Positions 10,938 to 22,479 of a stretch of DNA of 64,000 nt are shown piece by piece. Numbering within the stretch: position 1 is the stretch's first letter; each line of letters begins with the position of its first letter. The notes beneath the pieces are model-generated. The model saw only the letters and a program-made list of their open reading frames with translations. It made no database searches and was not told where the DNA came from. The DNA comes from Przewalskia tangutica (Eukaryota > Streptophyta > Magnoliopsida > Solanales > Solanaceae), in assembly GCA_029844215.1 (NCBI GenBank), contig CM056731.1:83348992-83412991 (forward strand). Direction: 5' to 3'. A program made the position numbers and the translations under genes.

Positions 10938-11126
10938 AGTTAGTCCTCGGAAAGTGTCTGAGCAGTATCTAGTAGAGTCTTGATTATCGGTGTGTTGTGC
11001 ACCACATCTATAATCAGGAGGCTGCAGGATATTTAGGATTGGTTTCCATTCTTTCACTCTAAGATCGTGCAATAGAGCTGTGTTATAGGTTGAACTTCCT
11101 CTGATATTTTCCTTTATGTATCAGTT

Positions 11127-11408
11127 ATGCCTCCACGCAAGACAGCGGCGAAGAAGGGCAATGCGGTGAAGAGGCTGCTAGTGGGGCCAGGAGTCACGAG
11201 CCTGAGCCGATCCTTACCAGAGATGATGTTTCGGGCGGCGAGTTACACAACGTCGCCCGGCCTCAGCGAGTTCGGCGCGGCAGACGGCTGCGAGGCGGTA
11301 CACGAGCCTCGGTCCACGATCGGGCAGAGTATAGATTACGGGGAGCAGATCCGGTTGTTGACGGCGTAGTAACGAGCGTGGCCGGCGGCGATGACGACCA
11401 ACCTAGAG
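11127..11408 (+). pseudogene. gag: gag 5' fragment, tandem unit 1
   Basis: It starts ATGCCTCCACGCAAG (protein MPPRKTAAKKGN), the N-terminus of Tekay gag. It stops resembling gag at CCTAGAG (11408), where an inverted LTR segment begins. A TAG closes the frame at 11367-11369. Only the basic N-terminal ~90 codons are present, so no capsid or zinc knuckle can be made from this copy. The ATG is preceded by TTTATGTATCAGTT, a plausible splice acceptor. Confidence 0.8.
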
Positions 11409-11415
11409 TCTCAAT

Positions 11416-11627
11416 CTATCGTACTATATAGGTAAAGCTATTCATGCTCGAGATAGGAAAGTTCCACATACCTCTTGGTTAATCCACTGCTAAGTCAAAA
11501 TACATGCGTAGTATGTCAACCTATAATGACCATACTACATGCGGTATTTTGGACTTAACAGTGGATGATGAAGAGGTATGTGAACTTTCCTATCTGAGCA
11601 TGAATAGCTTTACCTATATATCGATAG
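11416..11627. repeat. Inverted repeat (hairpin) in unit 1
   Basis: The left arm (from CTATCGTAC) is the reverse complement of the LTR segment on the right arm, with GTATG/CATAC at the turn and a 15-nt loop, TCAACCTATAATGAC (11517-11531). Arms are about 100 bp with several small losses compared with unit 3, where they are 106 bp each. Confidence 0.88.
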
Positions 11628-13142
11628 ACATCTGAGTTTTGATATCCCTTACTTATTTTAAGGATGGCCAAGTTTTTGTGAGTAAGGGGGATTAACTCAT
11701 TTCTTTAAAAAGTACTAAGGATGTCTTGAGTTTTCAAAGTTAAGGGTCTTGATGCGTTCAAGTATATGATTCTTGTTCCTTTTTAAAAATGTAAGTCCCT
11801 TGGGTTTTAGGAAGGTGTATTTGACTAAGGTATAACGTTAATATAATGACTTTATGAGAAGTTGATTATATTAGCTTTATGGAAGGTTAATAAAGGAAGA
11901 TTTACTCTAAGTAAAATGAGTACGGATAAATGATTTGAGGTTGTGAAAGGCAAATTGGTTTTAAGGCATCAATTGCCCAAAAGTTTTATGTGAAAAAGAG
12001 TCATTTTTAAAAGAGTAGAAGTATGTAGTACTTTGGGTTAAATTCCCGGATTTCTTTTATTAAGATATGTTAGTGCCTTAAGTAAACTAAAATGAGAGGG
12101 TATATGAACAAGACTAATATGAAGTTAGGGGCTTTCTTAACTTATTTATGTTATGTGTGATGGCCGGTTGAGCTAGGGTAAGAGTATAAATGAGGGGTAA
12201 ACCCCCAAGACGTTATACCACCTTCTCTAGGGTAAGAGTATAAATGAGGGATAAACCCCCAAGACGTTATACCACCTTCTCCAGGGTAAGAGTATAAATG
12301 AGGGGTAAACCCCAAAGATGTTATACCACCTGCTTCAGGGTAAGAGTATAAATGAGGGGTAAACCCCCAAGACGTTATACCACCTATTCCGTGGATTTGC
12401 TACCCATGATGCGAGGAATACCTCATGCGAGTCCGTAGGGCTCATGCGGTTGAAATAGTCCTATGCGGGTGAGTACAGCCTATGCGAGGAATACCTTATA
12501 CGGGTCCACATGACCCATGCGGGTGAAATAGTCCCAGGAGTAGGAGTGCTTAATGATACTGCGGGGCGGATGACCTTGCTTTGACCATGAGCTTCCTATT
12601 TTCATGCAGTATATTATATGCTTGATATTCTCATTGTTAGTAAGGCACAATGTTCTGTAAACTGATTTTTATACATGTCTCCAGTTATTTTAGACTTATG
12701 AGGTATTTTAAGTATTTTCCAGTTTCGCATACTTAGTACATGTGTGTCGGACCCCTTCCTCGGGGCTGTGTTCATCTGCGGTAGGGGTAGCGGTGGTGGA
12801 TCCTCACTCGAGGATCGCTGTTCGTGTCGACTCCATTCCTCGGAGGCTTGTTTTGTAGTGCGGTTCTTCCACGATGCTTTAGGTATTATGTACATTCAGG
12901 GTATGGCGGGGCCTGTCCACGATTGTTATTCTGAAGTGCGTAGTCACGTTTGTGGTTTTGGTGTAAGAACAAGTTGTCTTATTATACTTTTGATTAAGTA
13001 TATTTTTATGGAAGCGACCTTGTCGGCTTGCGATGATGTTTACTTTATACGAGCTTATGTGTTATGTATGTTCATTTGCTATTCTACGATGTATACTGAC
13101 GGGGTGCCGGTATGGGACGATCGCGGCCGGTCAGTCGTGACA
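11532..13142 (+). repeat. Partial LTR A, unit 1
   Basis: It begins at ATACTACATGCGG, matching the 5' LTR from about 9348, and runs to the LTR end GTCGTGACA. The first ~1.2 kb of the LTR, with its promoter, is missing, so it cannot start transcription like a full LTR. It contains four minisatellite copies and the U5 hairpins. It is followed by a damaged primer site (13147). Confidence 0.88.
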
Positions 13143-13346
13143 AAAGTGGTATCGAAGCGGTTAGTCCTCGAGAAAGTGTCTACAGACCGTGTCTAGTAAG
13201 TCTTGATTATCGGTGTGTTGTGCTCACATCTATAATCGGAGGCTGCGAGATATTTAGGATTGGTTTCCATTCTTTCACTCTAAGATCGTGCAATAGAGTT
13301 GTGTTATAGGTTGAACTTTCTCGATATTTTCCTTTATGTATCGATT

Positions 13347-13624
13347 ATGCCTCCGCATAAGGCAACCGCGGCCCGAAGGGCAAGCGGTGAGAAGGCTGCT
13401 AGTAGGGCCAGCGGAGTCACGAGAAACAGCCCGATCCTTACGAGAGATGATGTTTGGCGGCGAGTTCCACGGCGTCGCCCGGCCTCAGCGAGTTCGAGGC
13501 GGCAACGGCTCGAGGCAGGTACACGAGCCTCAGTCCCAATCGGTGATATAGAGATTACGGGAAGCAGATCAGGTTGTTCACGGCGTAATAGCGAGCGGCC
13601 GGCGAAGCGACGACGACCACAGAG
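13347..13624 (+). pseudogene. gag: gag 5' fragment, tandem unit 2
   Basis: It starts ATGCCTCCGCATAAGG and aligns with the other gag 5' fragments to the AGAG border. Relative to unit 3 it has many one- or two-base losses, which shift the frame several times. Frames of 71 and 144 codons cover it but are mixtures. Same border and same following inverted repeat as the other units. Confidence 0.78.
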
Positions 13625-13631
13625 TCTCGAT

Positions 13632-13858
13632 CTATCGTACTATACAGGTAAAGCTATTCATGGTCAATATATAGGAAAGTTACACATACCTCTTCGGTCA
13701 ATCCACTTGCTAAGTCCAAAATACCGCACGTAGTATGTCAACATATAATGACCATACTACGTGCGGTATTTTGGACTTAGCAAGTGGATTGACCGAAGAG
13801 GTATGTGGAACTTTCCTATCTCTTGAGCATGAATGGCTTTACCTATATAGTACGATAG
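13632..13858. repeat. Inverted repeat (hairpin) in unit 2
   Basis: CTATCGTAC at 13632 and GTACGATAG ending at 13858 bound two arms of about 105 bp around the same turn as in the other units (loop TCAACATATAATGAC here). Arms match almost completely from the centre to AGGTATGTG, with a few mismatches near the outer end. Confidence 0.9.
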
Positions 13859-14504
13859 ACGTACAAGGTTTTGATATCCCTTACTTGTTTTAAGGATGGC
13901 CAAGTTTTTGTGAGTAAGGGGGATTAACTCATTTCTTTAAAAAGTACTAAGGATGTCTTGAGTTTTCAAAGTTAAGGGTCTTGATGCGTTCAAGTATATG
14001 ATTCTTGTTCCTTTTTAAAAGTGTAAGTTCCTTGGGTTTTAGGAAGGTGTATTTGACTAAGGTATAACATTAATATAATGACTTTATGAGAAGTTGATTA
14101 TATTAGCTTTATGGAAGGTTAATAAAGGAAGATTTACTCTAAGTAAAATGAGTACGGATAAATGATTTGAGGTTGTGAAAGACAAATTGGTTTTAAGACA
14201 TCAATTGCCCAAAAGTTTTATGTGAAAAAGAGACATTTTTAAAAGAGTAGAAGTATGTAGTACTTTGGGTTAAATTCCCGGATTTCTTTTATTAAGATAT
14301 GTTAGTGCCTTAAGTAAACTAAAATGAGAGGGTATATGAACAAGACTAATATGAAGTTAGGGGCTTTCTTAACTTATTTATGTTATGTATGATGGCCGGT
14401 TGAGCTAGGGTAAGAGTATAAATGAGGGGTAAACCCCCAAGACGTTATACCACCTTCTCGGGGTAAGAGTATAAATGAGGATAAACCCCAAGACGTTATA
14501 CCAC

Positions 14505-16893
14505 CGTTATACCGTATTTCAGTATGTACGTGGGGAATACGTCAAAAGTTGGCCTTAAAGTTAGCCTTGGGCGTTTTTATTTGTGCACAACTCACTAAAG
14601 AATCGTTTTCCGAAAGCGTTTCCACGACTTCGTAGGGAAAATTCCGACTATGTCATTTAGTATTTTTGCGGATTTTTCCGAGAGACGAAACATTTTGGAC
14701 CAACGGGAGGGCGACACTTGGCACCCTCCAATTGGTGGACTTGAAATCGTCCATTTGGACGAATTGGAGAACCATGGCACGTTTTTTGTGCCTTGTGCAC
14801 AAGTCAAGGAGTTGGTAGGATATTTGTGTGGAGTAAATCTTCACCCTACACTTGCCTTGCACTTGTCTTAATCTTGGCCATTGGTTAGGCCACTTCTTGA
14901 CCTATAAATACCCCCCTTAAGATGAAGAGTTCTTCATCCACAAATCTTTCAAGTCTTGAAAATCCTCTCTCTCCTTGAGCCTTGTTCGTCCAAACACTCC
15001 CCTTTGAGTGAGTTTGGCGAGGCCTACCCACTAGTCTGGCAGAAATCTACCCCCCTCCCTTGGTAGAAAAGTTGTCTTCTAGTATTGTTATAATGCCCAA
15101 AATACCCTAGCCCAAATCCCTTAGTCCTTAGTAGAAGTTGTGAAGAACTTCTAAGGTTTCCTGGGAGCATACAACATAGGAGCAAAACCTTGCTCAGGCG
15201 CGACTTTATCTAGGATATTATTGGGCTTACTGAGGTAACTAATCCTAACCCTCTTTTGAATTAGAGAATACTTACTGTAGTAGTATAAGAATAAGTATAA
15301 ATACTTAGAAGAATATTGCAGAATAGAATTGAACTGTTATCACAGTAGAAGGGTTTAAAAGAAGAATAATTGAACTATGCTTATATAGAATTTGTTTTCT
15401 GATGAGACTTATATAGCTCAGGGTAGGAAGTGCTGCCCGACTTTCCGTAAATTGTGAACCCTCTGTTTAGAATGACCTTGAGTAGTCTTTGATAGATGTA
15501 CGTGACTATTATGGTGACTCTCTGCGCGACATATTCACTTGGCGGTGGTTTTATTTGAGAAGGTATGTGATTCTTCCTAAAGCATGATATTTTACAATAT
15601 ATATATAGTACGGTGAGCGTACATGTGTTAATCGAATAATACTTACGGCAATGCCTCACGCTTAAGCTGAATAATACTTACGCAATGCCTCACGGCTTAG
15701 CTGAATAATAAAGAATCAAAGCATTTCAAAGAATCTTGAATCATTTTTATGAAGAGAACAATTTGGTTTTAAAACAAAAGCTTAAGAGTTATACTAGCTT
15801 TATGGGAAGTTAGGTATAACAACTTAAGAAAGATAAAAGGAATTGTTTACTTGTTTGTTTATAAAAGCCTTGTATTGATTTACATTAAGTGTAGTAAGAT
15901 TTGTTTAATAAGTAGGCGTATTATGATGCTACGTGTTAGTATCTTGAAATCTTTGTGTAAGGGGTCATTCTTGCTTTGCTTACGTTGCTAACCGGTAAGT
16001 CCGTTGTCTTGTTATTGTATCACCTACCCTCGATTGTTATCAGGGCTTGCCGCGATCTTGGTCTATACGGCTATGCGATGCGTGAGACTATGCGGAGCAG
16101 CGGTATGCTCGAGGATTGATCATTCGGGTGTTTAGCCCGATCGCGGGGATTCCTATGCGATGCGTTGAGACTATGCGGTCTTTTGAGGCTATGCGAGTGC
16201 GGGAGCCTAGGCGGATCCGGGGTTAGCTGCCCCGTCGCGAGAATACCTCATGCGGGTGCGTGTGTGACCTATGCGGTGCGGAAGTCGGGACTAGGCACGC
16301 AGAATGATACTATGGGCGATTGGCCTTGCTTCGATCATTCGCGGCCTAGAATAGACCTGTTACAGTTTTCCTATTACTGTTGTTGTTTGTGATGTGACAC
16401 TATGTGCAATTGAACTGATTGTATTTGTGAAAAGGTTTTAAATACTTTGATTTCATTTAAGTACTTTATAGTTTCACATACTTGGTACCTGTTATCGACC
16501 TCCTTGAAGTGCGTTAAATCTGCAGGTAAAGGCAAGCAGGTGCTAGATCCGCATCCTTAGGATCCTTTGTGTTGGTGTCTGGAGCTCCATCTTCTCCGGA
16601 GGCTCTACTTTTGGGTATGATCTCCCTGTTGTAGATAGTTTTGTACAGTCAGGGTATGGCGGGCCACTGTCCGCCATAGTTGTATATTCTCCTTAAGTGC
16701 TGTAGTCATGTTATGCGATATCGGATGTATCGCTAAAACCATGTTTTTATATATATCTTAGAAGAGCGATGTTTCTCACATAAAGCGTGTCTTATTTTAT
16801 AAAGCTGTTTCATGTCTTATATTTCGATTACTACGATGTATGACTACTTGGGTGCCGATAAGGCACGATCACGGGCCGGAATGGGTCGTGACA
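14505..16893 (+). repeat. 5' LTR of element B1
   Basis: It starts (C)GTTATACCGTATTTC and ends GGGTCGTGACA. It contains the TATA box at 14903, a duplicated ~36-bp CTTAAGCTGAATAATACTTACG segment (about 15635-15710), and U5 hairpins at 16550-16690. It differs from the 3' LTR mainly by small base losses, which suggests a young insertion. Confidence 0.92.
14903..14910 (+). promoter_or_regulatory. TATA box, B1 5' LTR
   Basis: TATAAATA followed by a run of C, about 400 bp into the LTR. The transcript start should lie near 14935. Confidence 0.65.
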
Positions 16894-16897
16894 AAAG

Positions 16898-16909
16898 TGG
16901 TATCGAAGC
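16898..16909 (+). other. Damaged tRNA-Met primer site, B1
   Basis: It reads TGGTATCGAAGC in place of TGGTATCAGAGC, 4 bp after the LTR end. An element with this site could not have primed normally, so the change arose after integration or is a sequence error. Confidence 0.8.
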
Positions 16910-17091
16910 GATTAATCCTCGGAAAGTGTCTGAGCCGTATCTAGTAAGTCTTGATTATCGGTGTGTTGTGCACCACACCAATGTCGAGGCTATAGGATAT
17001 TTAGGATTGGTTTCCATTCTTCTCATTCCGAGATCGTGCTTTAGAGGCGTGTTATAGGTTGGACCTCTAACATATTCCTTTCTATGTGATT

Positions 17092-18290
17092 ATGCCTCCA
17101 CGTAAGGCAACCCGGGCGAAGGGCAAGGCAACCGAGAGGCGCTAGCGAGACACCCGAGTCACGAGGGCTCGTGCCCGGTCTATACCGAGCGGCGAGTTCT
17201 ATGGCCGTCGGCCAGCGAGACCACAGTACCACACCTCGCATCCCGCGGCTGGGGCGGAGGTTAGGGCTCTGAGAGATGGCCCGACTTTTGGCTAGAAGTT
17301 GTGGCGAATCGAGGATAGGTGAATCTGGCGATTCGAGCTCAGCTCGATCGCGCGTGGTGCGCAGAAGCGAATAGTTTGAGACTACGGGATTTCCTTAGTT
17401 GTAGCCGCGAGTTTTCTGGTCGGCGGAGGATGATCGCGAGGAGTTCATCCGTCACCGCAGAGGATTATCGCGGGTGATCAAGGCTTGAGACCGAGTGCAT
17501 GACATTCGGTTCGCATCGGCCGCGTGATACGCATGATCGATTGGTTTGATTCATGGGAGCTTTCGGGAGAGCATGAACCTCAGCGATATGGGATGAGTTT
17601 TGAGGCTTTTCTCACACACTTCTTGCCTCGCGGATGAGGAGGGCACGGTGATAGATTCATTCTTTGAGGCAGGAGGGCCTTGGTGAGAGTACAATGTCGA
17701 GTTTGATTCTTTGGCTCGATATGTCCACTGCCCAGTAGCGAGATATGGAGGACCGGGTGCATCGCTATGTCAGCTGGGCTAGATGATTACATGGGCGAGT
17801 CTTGTGCGGGTGTGTCCTTGACCCGGGCATGGACATAACCCGTATGCAGCTCATGCGCTAGGATGCGAGGCGTAGAGACCGCGGGTAAGCGATATCAGCA
17901 GAGAAGAAGGCGAGGCAGCCGGTTCTTTTGGTGGTTCTCGGGGTGGCGCATCGAAGTCGGTGCACCAAAGCCGTATGAGCGCTCTACCTCATTTGGTACA
18001 GCCCGAGCGGTCGGGCGGTCGGGGCGGGACTTGATTTCGAGTAGCGAGGTGCTAACCGTTCGAGTGCTTTCGGTGTGCGTTGTGGTAGATACCATTCGAG
18101 GCTACTCAGGAGCTGCTATACTTGTGGCAGCAGGTCATTTCGCGAGTTTGTCGGCCGGGCGGCGGTAGTAGGGCCCGATGCGAGTGCATTGCGCTTCTTC
18201 ATCCCGAGCGATTACTCGCCGGAGAAAGGTACTCATGGACCCGGGTCGCGGCAGGTCGTGGCGCGGGTCCCGATTCTAGCGGTCCTCGAA
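17092..18290 (+). pseudogene. gag: gag of element B1, frameshifted
   Basis: The start ATGCCTCCACGTAAGG matches the other Tekay gags. Recognisable pieces follow in different frames: a capsid stretch around 17540-17780 (coding for a WFDSWELS-like motif, then a run ending in RVHRY) and the nucleocapsid around 18100-18150, where a CYTCG-QQGH-like knuckle is broken by lost bases. No frame exceeds about 100 codons. Compared with the A gag at 41598, the changes are almost all small deletions at CAG, CTG and CCGG sites. Gag is followed directly by protease, as expected for a single gag-pol frame. Confidence 0.72.
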
Positions 18291-18299
18291 CCGCATTTA

Positions 18300-18480
18300 T
18301 GCTTTGTCGGTAAACCGGCAGATCGGGAGGCCTCACCGATGTAAATCACGGTACCTTATCGGTTCCGGGTTTGATGTGTATGCTTTGATAGATCCGGGTT
18401 CTACTGCATCCTATATATCTCCCTTGTTGCTAGTAGGATAGGGATAGAGCACGAGTCCATGCACTTTCGAGGTAGCTACG
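18300..18480 (+). pseudogene. pol: Protease of element B1, N-terminal half, cut by B2
   Basis: The aspartic protease of the polyprotein. The active-site motif reads ALIDPGST with the catalytic Asp codon at 18391-18393. The stretch ends in EVAT at the CTACG target of B2. The coding match resumes after B2 at 28142 (TPVGD...). A TAG at about 18436 replaces an expected Ser/Arg-region codon in the frame. Confidence 0.8.
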
Positions 18481-20869
18481 TGTCACGACCGTTCGGGCCG
18501 TGATCGTGCCTCAAGGGCACCCAGTAGTCATACATCGAGTAATCAGCGGAAATATAAAGCAAGACATGAAACGATTTATAAAATAAGACCATTTATGTGA
18601 AAACATCGCCTTCGGCATATATATATAAACATGGTTTAGAAGTTACATCCGACAACTGCATACATGACTGAGACCTCTAAGGAAATATACAACTATGGCG
18701 GGACAGGGCCCGCCATACCGATGTATACAAAACTATCTACAACGGGAGATCATACCCAAAGTGAGCCTCGGAAAAGATGGAGCTCCCGACACCAACGTAG
18801 AGATCCTAAGAATGTGGATCTAGCACTTCTTACTGCCTTGCTGCGTAACCAGCCCCCAGAGAGAGTCAAGATAACAGTACTAAGTATGTGAACGTAAAGT
18901 ACTTAAATGAAATCATAACACTTTTTAAAACCGGTTTACAAATATGTATGAAGCAATCGAGACCGCACATAGTGCCATCACAAACAAGAGCAACAATAGG
19001 TAAGCGTAATAGGTCTTTTCTAGGTGCGAATGATTCGGCGGGCCACTCGCCTGTATTATCACTCTGCAAGCCTAATCACGGACTCCGGTCGCGTAAAGCC
19101 ACTCACGTGGGCGCGTGAGGTATAACCCGCGTCGAGGGTAGCTACTCCTCGGCATCGTCTGGACTCGTTGTCGCGTAGCGCATAGACCGCGTGAGGCATA
19201 ACCCCGCATACTAACACGGAACTCGTAGCTCCGCGAGGCCCTCTGGACCCGCGTGAGGTATTCTCGAATCATGGTCCTGCACGCTTTGAGTCTACCCGCG
19301 TCGGAGCGACTTAACCCGGTATCATCTCGAGGTGAGTGATAGTACACTAACATAACGACTTATCTTTAAACAACATAAGCCTGACAAGGATACTCTCTTA
19401 TACAAGCGTTACAAGATACTAACACACGTAGCATCATATCATGTCTACTTATCAAACCATCTTATTATTCTTTCACAATTCAACATAAGTGCATTATAAA
19501 CACATAGGCAAACTTGTTTCTTTTATCAATCTTAAGTGGTTATACTTAACTTCCCATAAAGCTAGTATAACTCTTAAGCACATTTTAAAAACCGATTAGT
19601 TCTTTTACGTAAAAAAAATGATTGATATTCTTATGAAATGCTTTCGGATCTTTATTATTGGGCTTAAGCGTGAGGCATTCAGTAAGTGTTATCGAGCTTA
19701 AGCGTGAGGCATTCGTAAGTATTATTCGGGCTTAAGTCAAAGACATTGCCGTAGTTATTATTCGATTAACACGTATGCGTCACCGTACTATATATATTGT
19801 AAAATATCATGCTTTAGGAAGAATCACATACCTACCGTGAAAACCACGCGAGTTGAATATGTCGGCGCAGAGTCGACCTATAATAGTCACGGACATCTAT
19901 CAAAGACTACTCGAAGGTCATTCTAAGCAGAGGTTCACAATTCTATGGAAAGTTGGGCGACTTCCCTACGGTGAGCTATATAAGTCTCTGTGAAAACGAT
20001 CCTATGTAAATCTGATTTGATTATTCTTCTTTTAAACCCTTCTTTGTAGTAGATTCGATTCTATACGTGATATTCTTCTAAGTATTTATACTTATTCTTA
20101 TACTACAACAGTATGTATTCTAATTCAAAGAGGGTTAGGATTAGTTACCTCGGTAAGCCCAATAATATCTAGAAAAGTCGCGCTGAGCAAGGTTTTGCTC
20201 TAAGTTGTATGCTCGAGAAACCTTAGAAGTTCTTCACAACTTCTACTAAGTACTAAGGTATTTGGGCTAGGTATTTTGGGCATTATAACAATACAAGAAG
20301 ACAACTTTTCTACCAAGGGAGGGGTAGGTTTTGGCTAGGCTAGGGGAGGAAGCCTCGCCAACTACTCGAGGGAGGGGAGGTGTTTGGGCGAAATGGCTCG
20401 AGGAGAGGAGAGGATTTTTAGACTTGGAAGATAACTTTGTGGATGAAGAACTCTTCATCTCTAAGGGGGTATTTATAGGTCAAGAAGTGGCCAACCAATG
20501 GCCAAGATTAATACAAGTGCAAGGCAAGTGTAGGGTGAGGATTAACTATACACAAATATCCTACCAACTCCTTGACTTGCGCCTGAGCACAAAAAGCGTG
20601 CCAATGGTCTTTCGTCGATGGACGATTTCAGTCCACAAATTGGAGGGTGCCAAGTGTCGCCCTCCGTTGTCCAAAATGTTTCGTCTCTCGGAAAAATCAA
20701 AAATAAGAAATGGCATAGCGGAATTTACCTACGAAAGTCGTGGAAGCGTTTCGTCGGAAAACTATTCGTTTTGTGAGTTGTGCCCAAAAAAGCGTTTTGC
20801 CTAAACTTTAAGGCTAGACTTTTATGCGTATTCCACTTACGTACATACTGCGGAAATACGGGTATAACA
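18481..20869 (-). repeat. 3' LTR of element B2
   Basis: 2389 bp. The border at 20869 is fixed by the polypurine tract at 20870-20879. It is about 67 bp shorter than its partner at 25681-28136. Most of the difference is single-base and few-base losses, for example in the G-runs near 20320-20380. Confidence 0.9.
20470..20477 (-). promoter_or_regulatory. TATA box, B2 3' LTR
   Basis: TATTTATA on the plus strand (TATAAATA on minus), preceded by the conserved G-run. Transcription from here would run left, out of B2 into B1 gag in antisense. Confidence 0.6.
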
Positions 20870-20879
20870 TTCTCCTCCT
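20870..20879 (-). other. Polypurine tract, B2
   Basis: AGGAGGAGAA on the minus strand immediately before the 3' LTR, the plus-strand primer of the element. The same tract lies at 31357-31366 (B1) and 56165-56174 (C). Confidence 0.85.
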
Positions 20880-20999
20880 TAGAAACATTCGTCGAATGTT
20901 CCTTCCCAAGACGATTAACGATAAGATTCTTCATAACTAAAGCGATTGCAAATGCCACACGCCACGAGAACAACACTTAGCGAAGCGATAACGAAAATT

Positions 21000-22440
21000 T
21001 ACAAGTAGGAAAGTGAATTACGGAGGTGTGGGAAATAGGTGAGGATACTTACGCCTCATGTCCTCGCCGGCTTCCGTCATCTCCTCCCCGAGCTCGTTCG
21101 CCACAAGACTTTGTGGAAGCTTCGTCCTTGGTCATGACGCCTAACACGACGATCGACTATCGCTATGGGAATCTCTCATACGATAACCCTTGGTCACTGG
21201 ACATCGTCAATGGTGTACCTAGATGGATCCCCGATACATCTCTCCGGCATAGATACGTGAAAAACCGGATACTGCGCCTCCGGATCGGACGGCGGATCAA
21301 CTCATAGGCAACCTTGCACCCTGCGGACAATCGAAGCGGCGATGTACACAGGTGAGTTTCCCTTCTTCGAACCTCATCACACCGCCATGGGTGACGCGCT
21401 AGGAAAACCCAATCATGAACCTCGAACTCAAGATCCGATGGCGATGATGCGCATCGACTTGCGACTCGAGCTATCAATAGCGCTCGGATAAGCTTCACCT
21501 TATCCACTTTGCTGTACCAAATCTGGTCCCACTTGCCGCACTCGCCCACATCGAACCAACTATAGGCGATCGCACTTCCTCCATACAAGGCCTCATAAGG
21601 CGCCATCCGAATCTTGGAGTGGTAGCTATTATTATCGCGAACTCAACTAGAGGCAAATGATCCTCCCAACTACTGCGAAGTCAATAACAGGGATCGCGGA
21701 TATCCTCGAGAGTGCGGATAGTGCGCTCTGCTGTCCGTCACATGCGTGGATGAAATGCAGTACTCAGGCTCACCTGCGTCCCTAAACCCCTCTGGAAGGA
21801 CCTCCAGAAGTTAGCCGTAAACTGGGCTCCTCTGTCTGATATGATCGAGTGGCATAATCCTCAGCCGAAAAAGTCATCCTGACGGGAAGAAAGTGGGCTG
21901 ATTTCGTCAGCCTGTCGACGATAACCCATATAGAATCATGTCTCCTCTGAGTGCGAGGTAATCCTGTGATGAAGTCCATGTTGATTACCTCCCACTTCGG
22001 TCGGGATCTCAATAAATGCGTAACAAACCACGGGCCTCTAGTGCTCTACCTTCACTGCGACAACACGGGCGAGCTACGAACTCGCCACGTCCTCTTCAAG
22101 CCATCCCACCATACACGGATCTAAGGTCGTGGTACATCTTGGTCGACCGGATGGATAGAGTAACGCTTGTGTGCTTCCCAAGAACCTGCTGCGAAGTCAC
22201 GAAACATCTAGAACACACAATCGCCCTCAAACCTTAGCACCCCATCGGTGCTACCTCAAAGGACCGCTTGCCCTCACGAAGAGGCTGTATCACGATATCG
22301 AATCAAAGTGGATCCTCGACTGTTGCCTCTTCACCTCGCCGGCGATGGAAGACTCGGCAACCTCACGAACTCTAACCCCTCGCTATCGGAATCAATCAAG
22401 CGGACACGAGGCTCGCTAATCGATGCAAATCACGAACCAT
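21000..22440 (-). pseudogene. pol: Integrase and chromodomain of element B2, frameshifted
   Basis: Integrase inserts the cDNA; the C-terminal chromodomain of chromoviruses is thought to guide insertion to marked heterochromatin. On the minus strand I read VINMDFITGLPRT near 21990-21950 (region of the first catalytic Asp) with SAHFLPVR downstream, then APYEALYG near 21600-21580 and a degraded GPY/F region near 21420-21330. After the PIRRR stretch comes a chromodomain tail near 21100-21050, where the usual WRN/WEAE core is shifted by small indels. The zinc-binding HHCC segment lies near 22200-22100 (CRSHETSRTHN region, antisense). No continuous frame remains. Confidence 0.75.
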
Positions 22441-22479
22441 GTCCTCCTCTCTAGTTGCACATCCGATAGGCTCCCATCG

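Noticed and set aside
15395..15430. CTGATGAG core suggestive of a hammerhead ribozyme in the B1 5' LTR
   Set aside because: The matching place in the 3' LTR (about 32277) reads CACAATGAG and the antisense B2 copies also differ. No GAAAC partner or cleavage triplet at the right distance was seen.
20331..20804. 157-codon plus-strand frame
   Set aside because: It is antisense to the B2 LTR, over its TATA box and C-rich leader. It is open by chance because base losses removed stops found in the other LTR copies.
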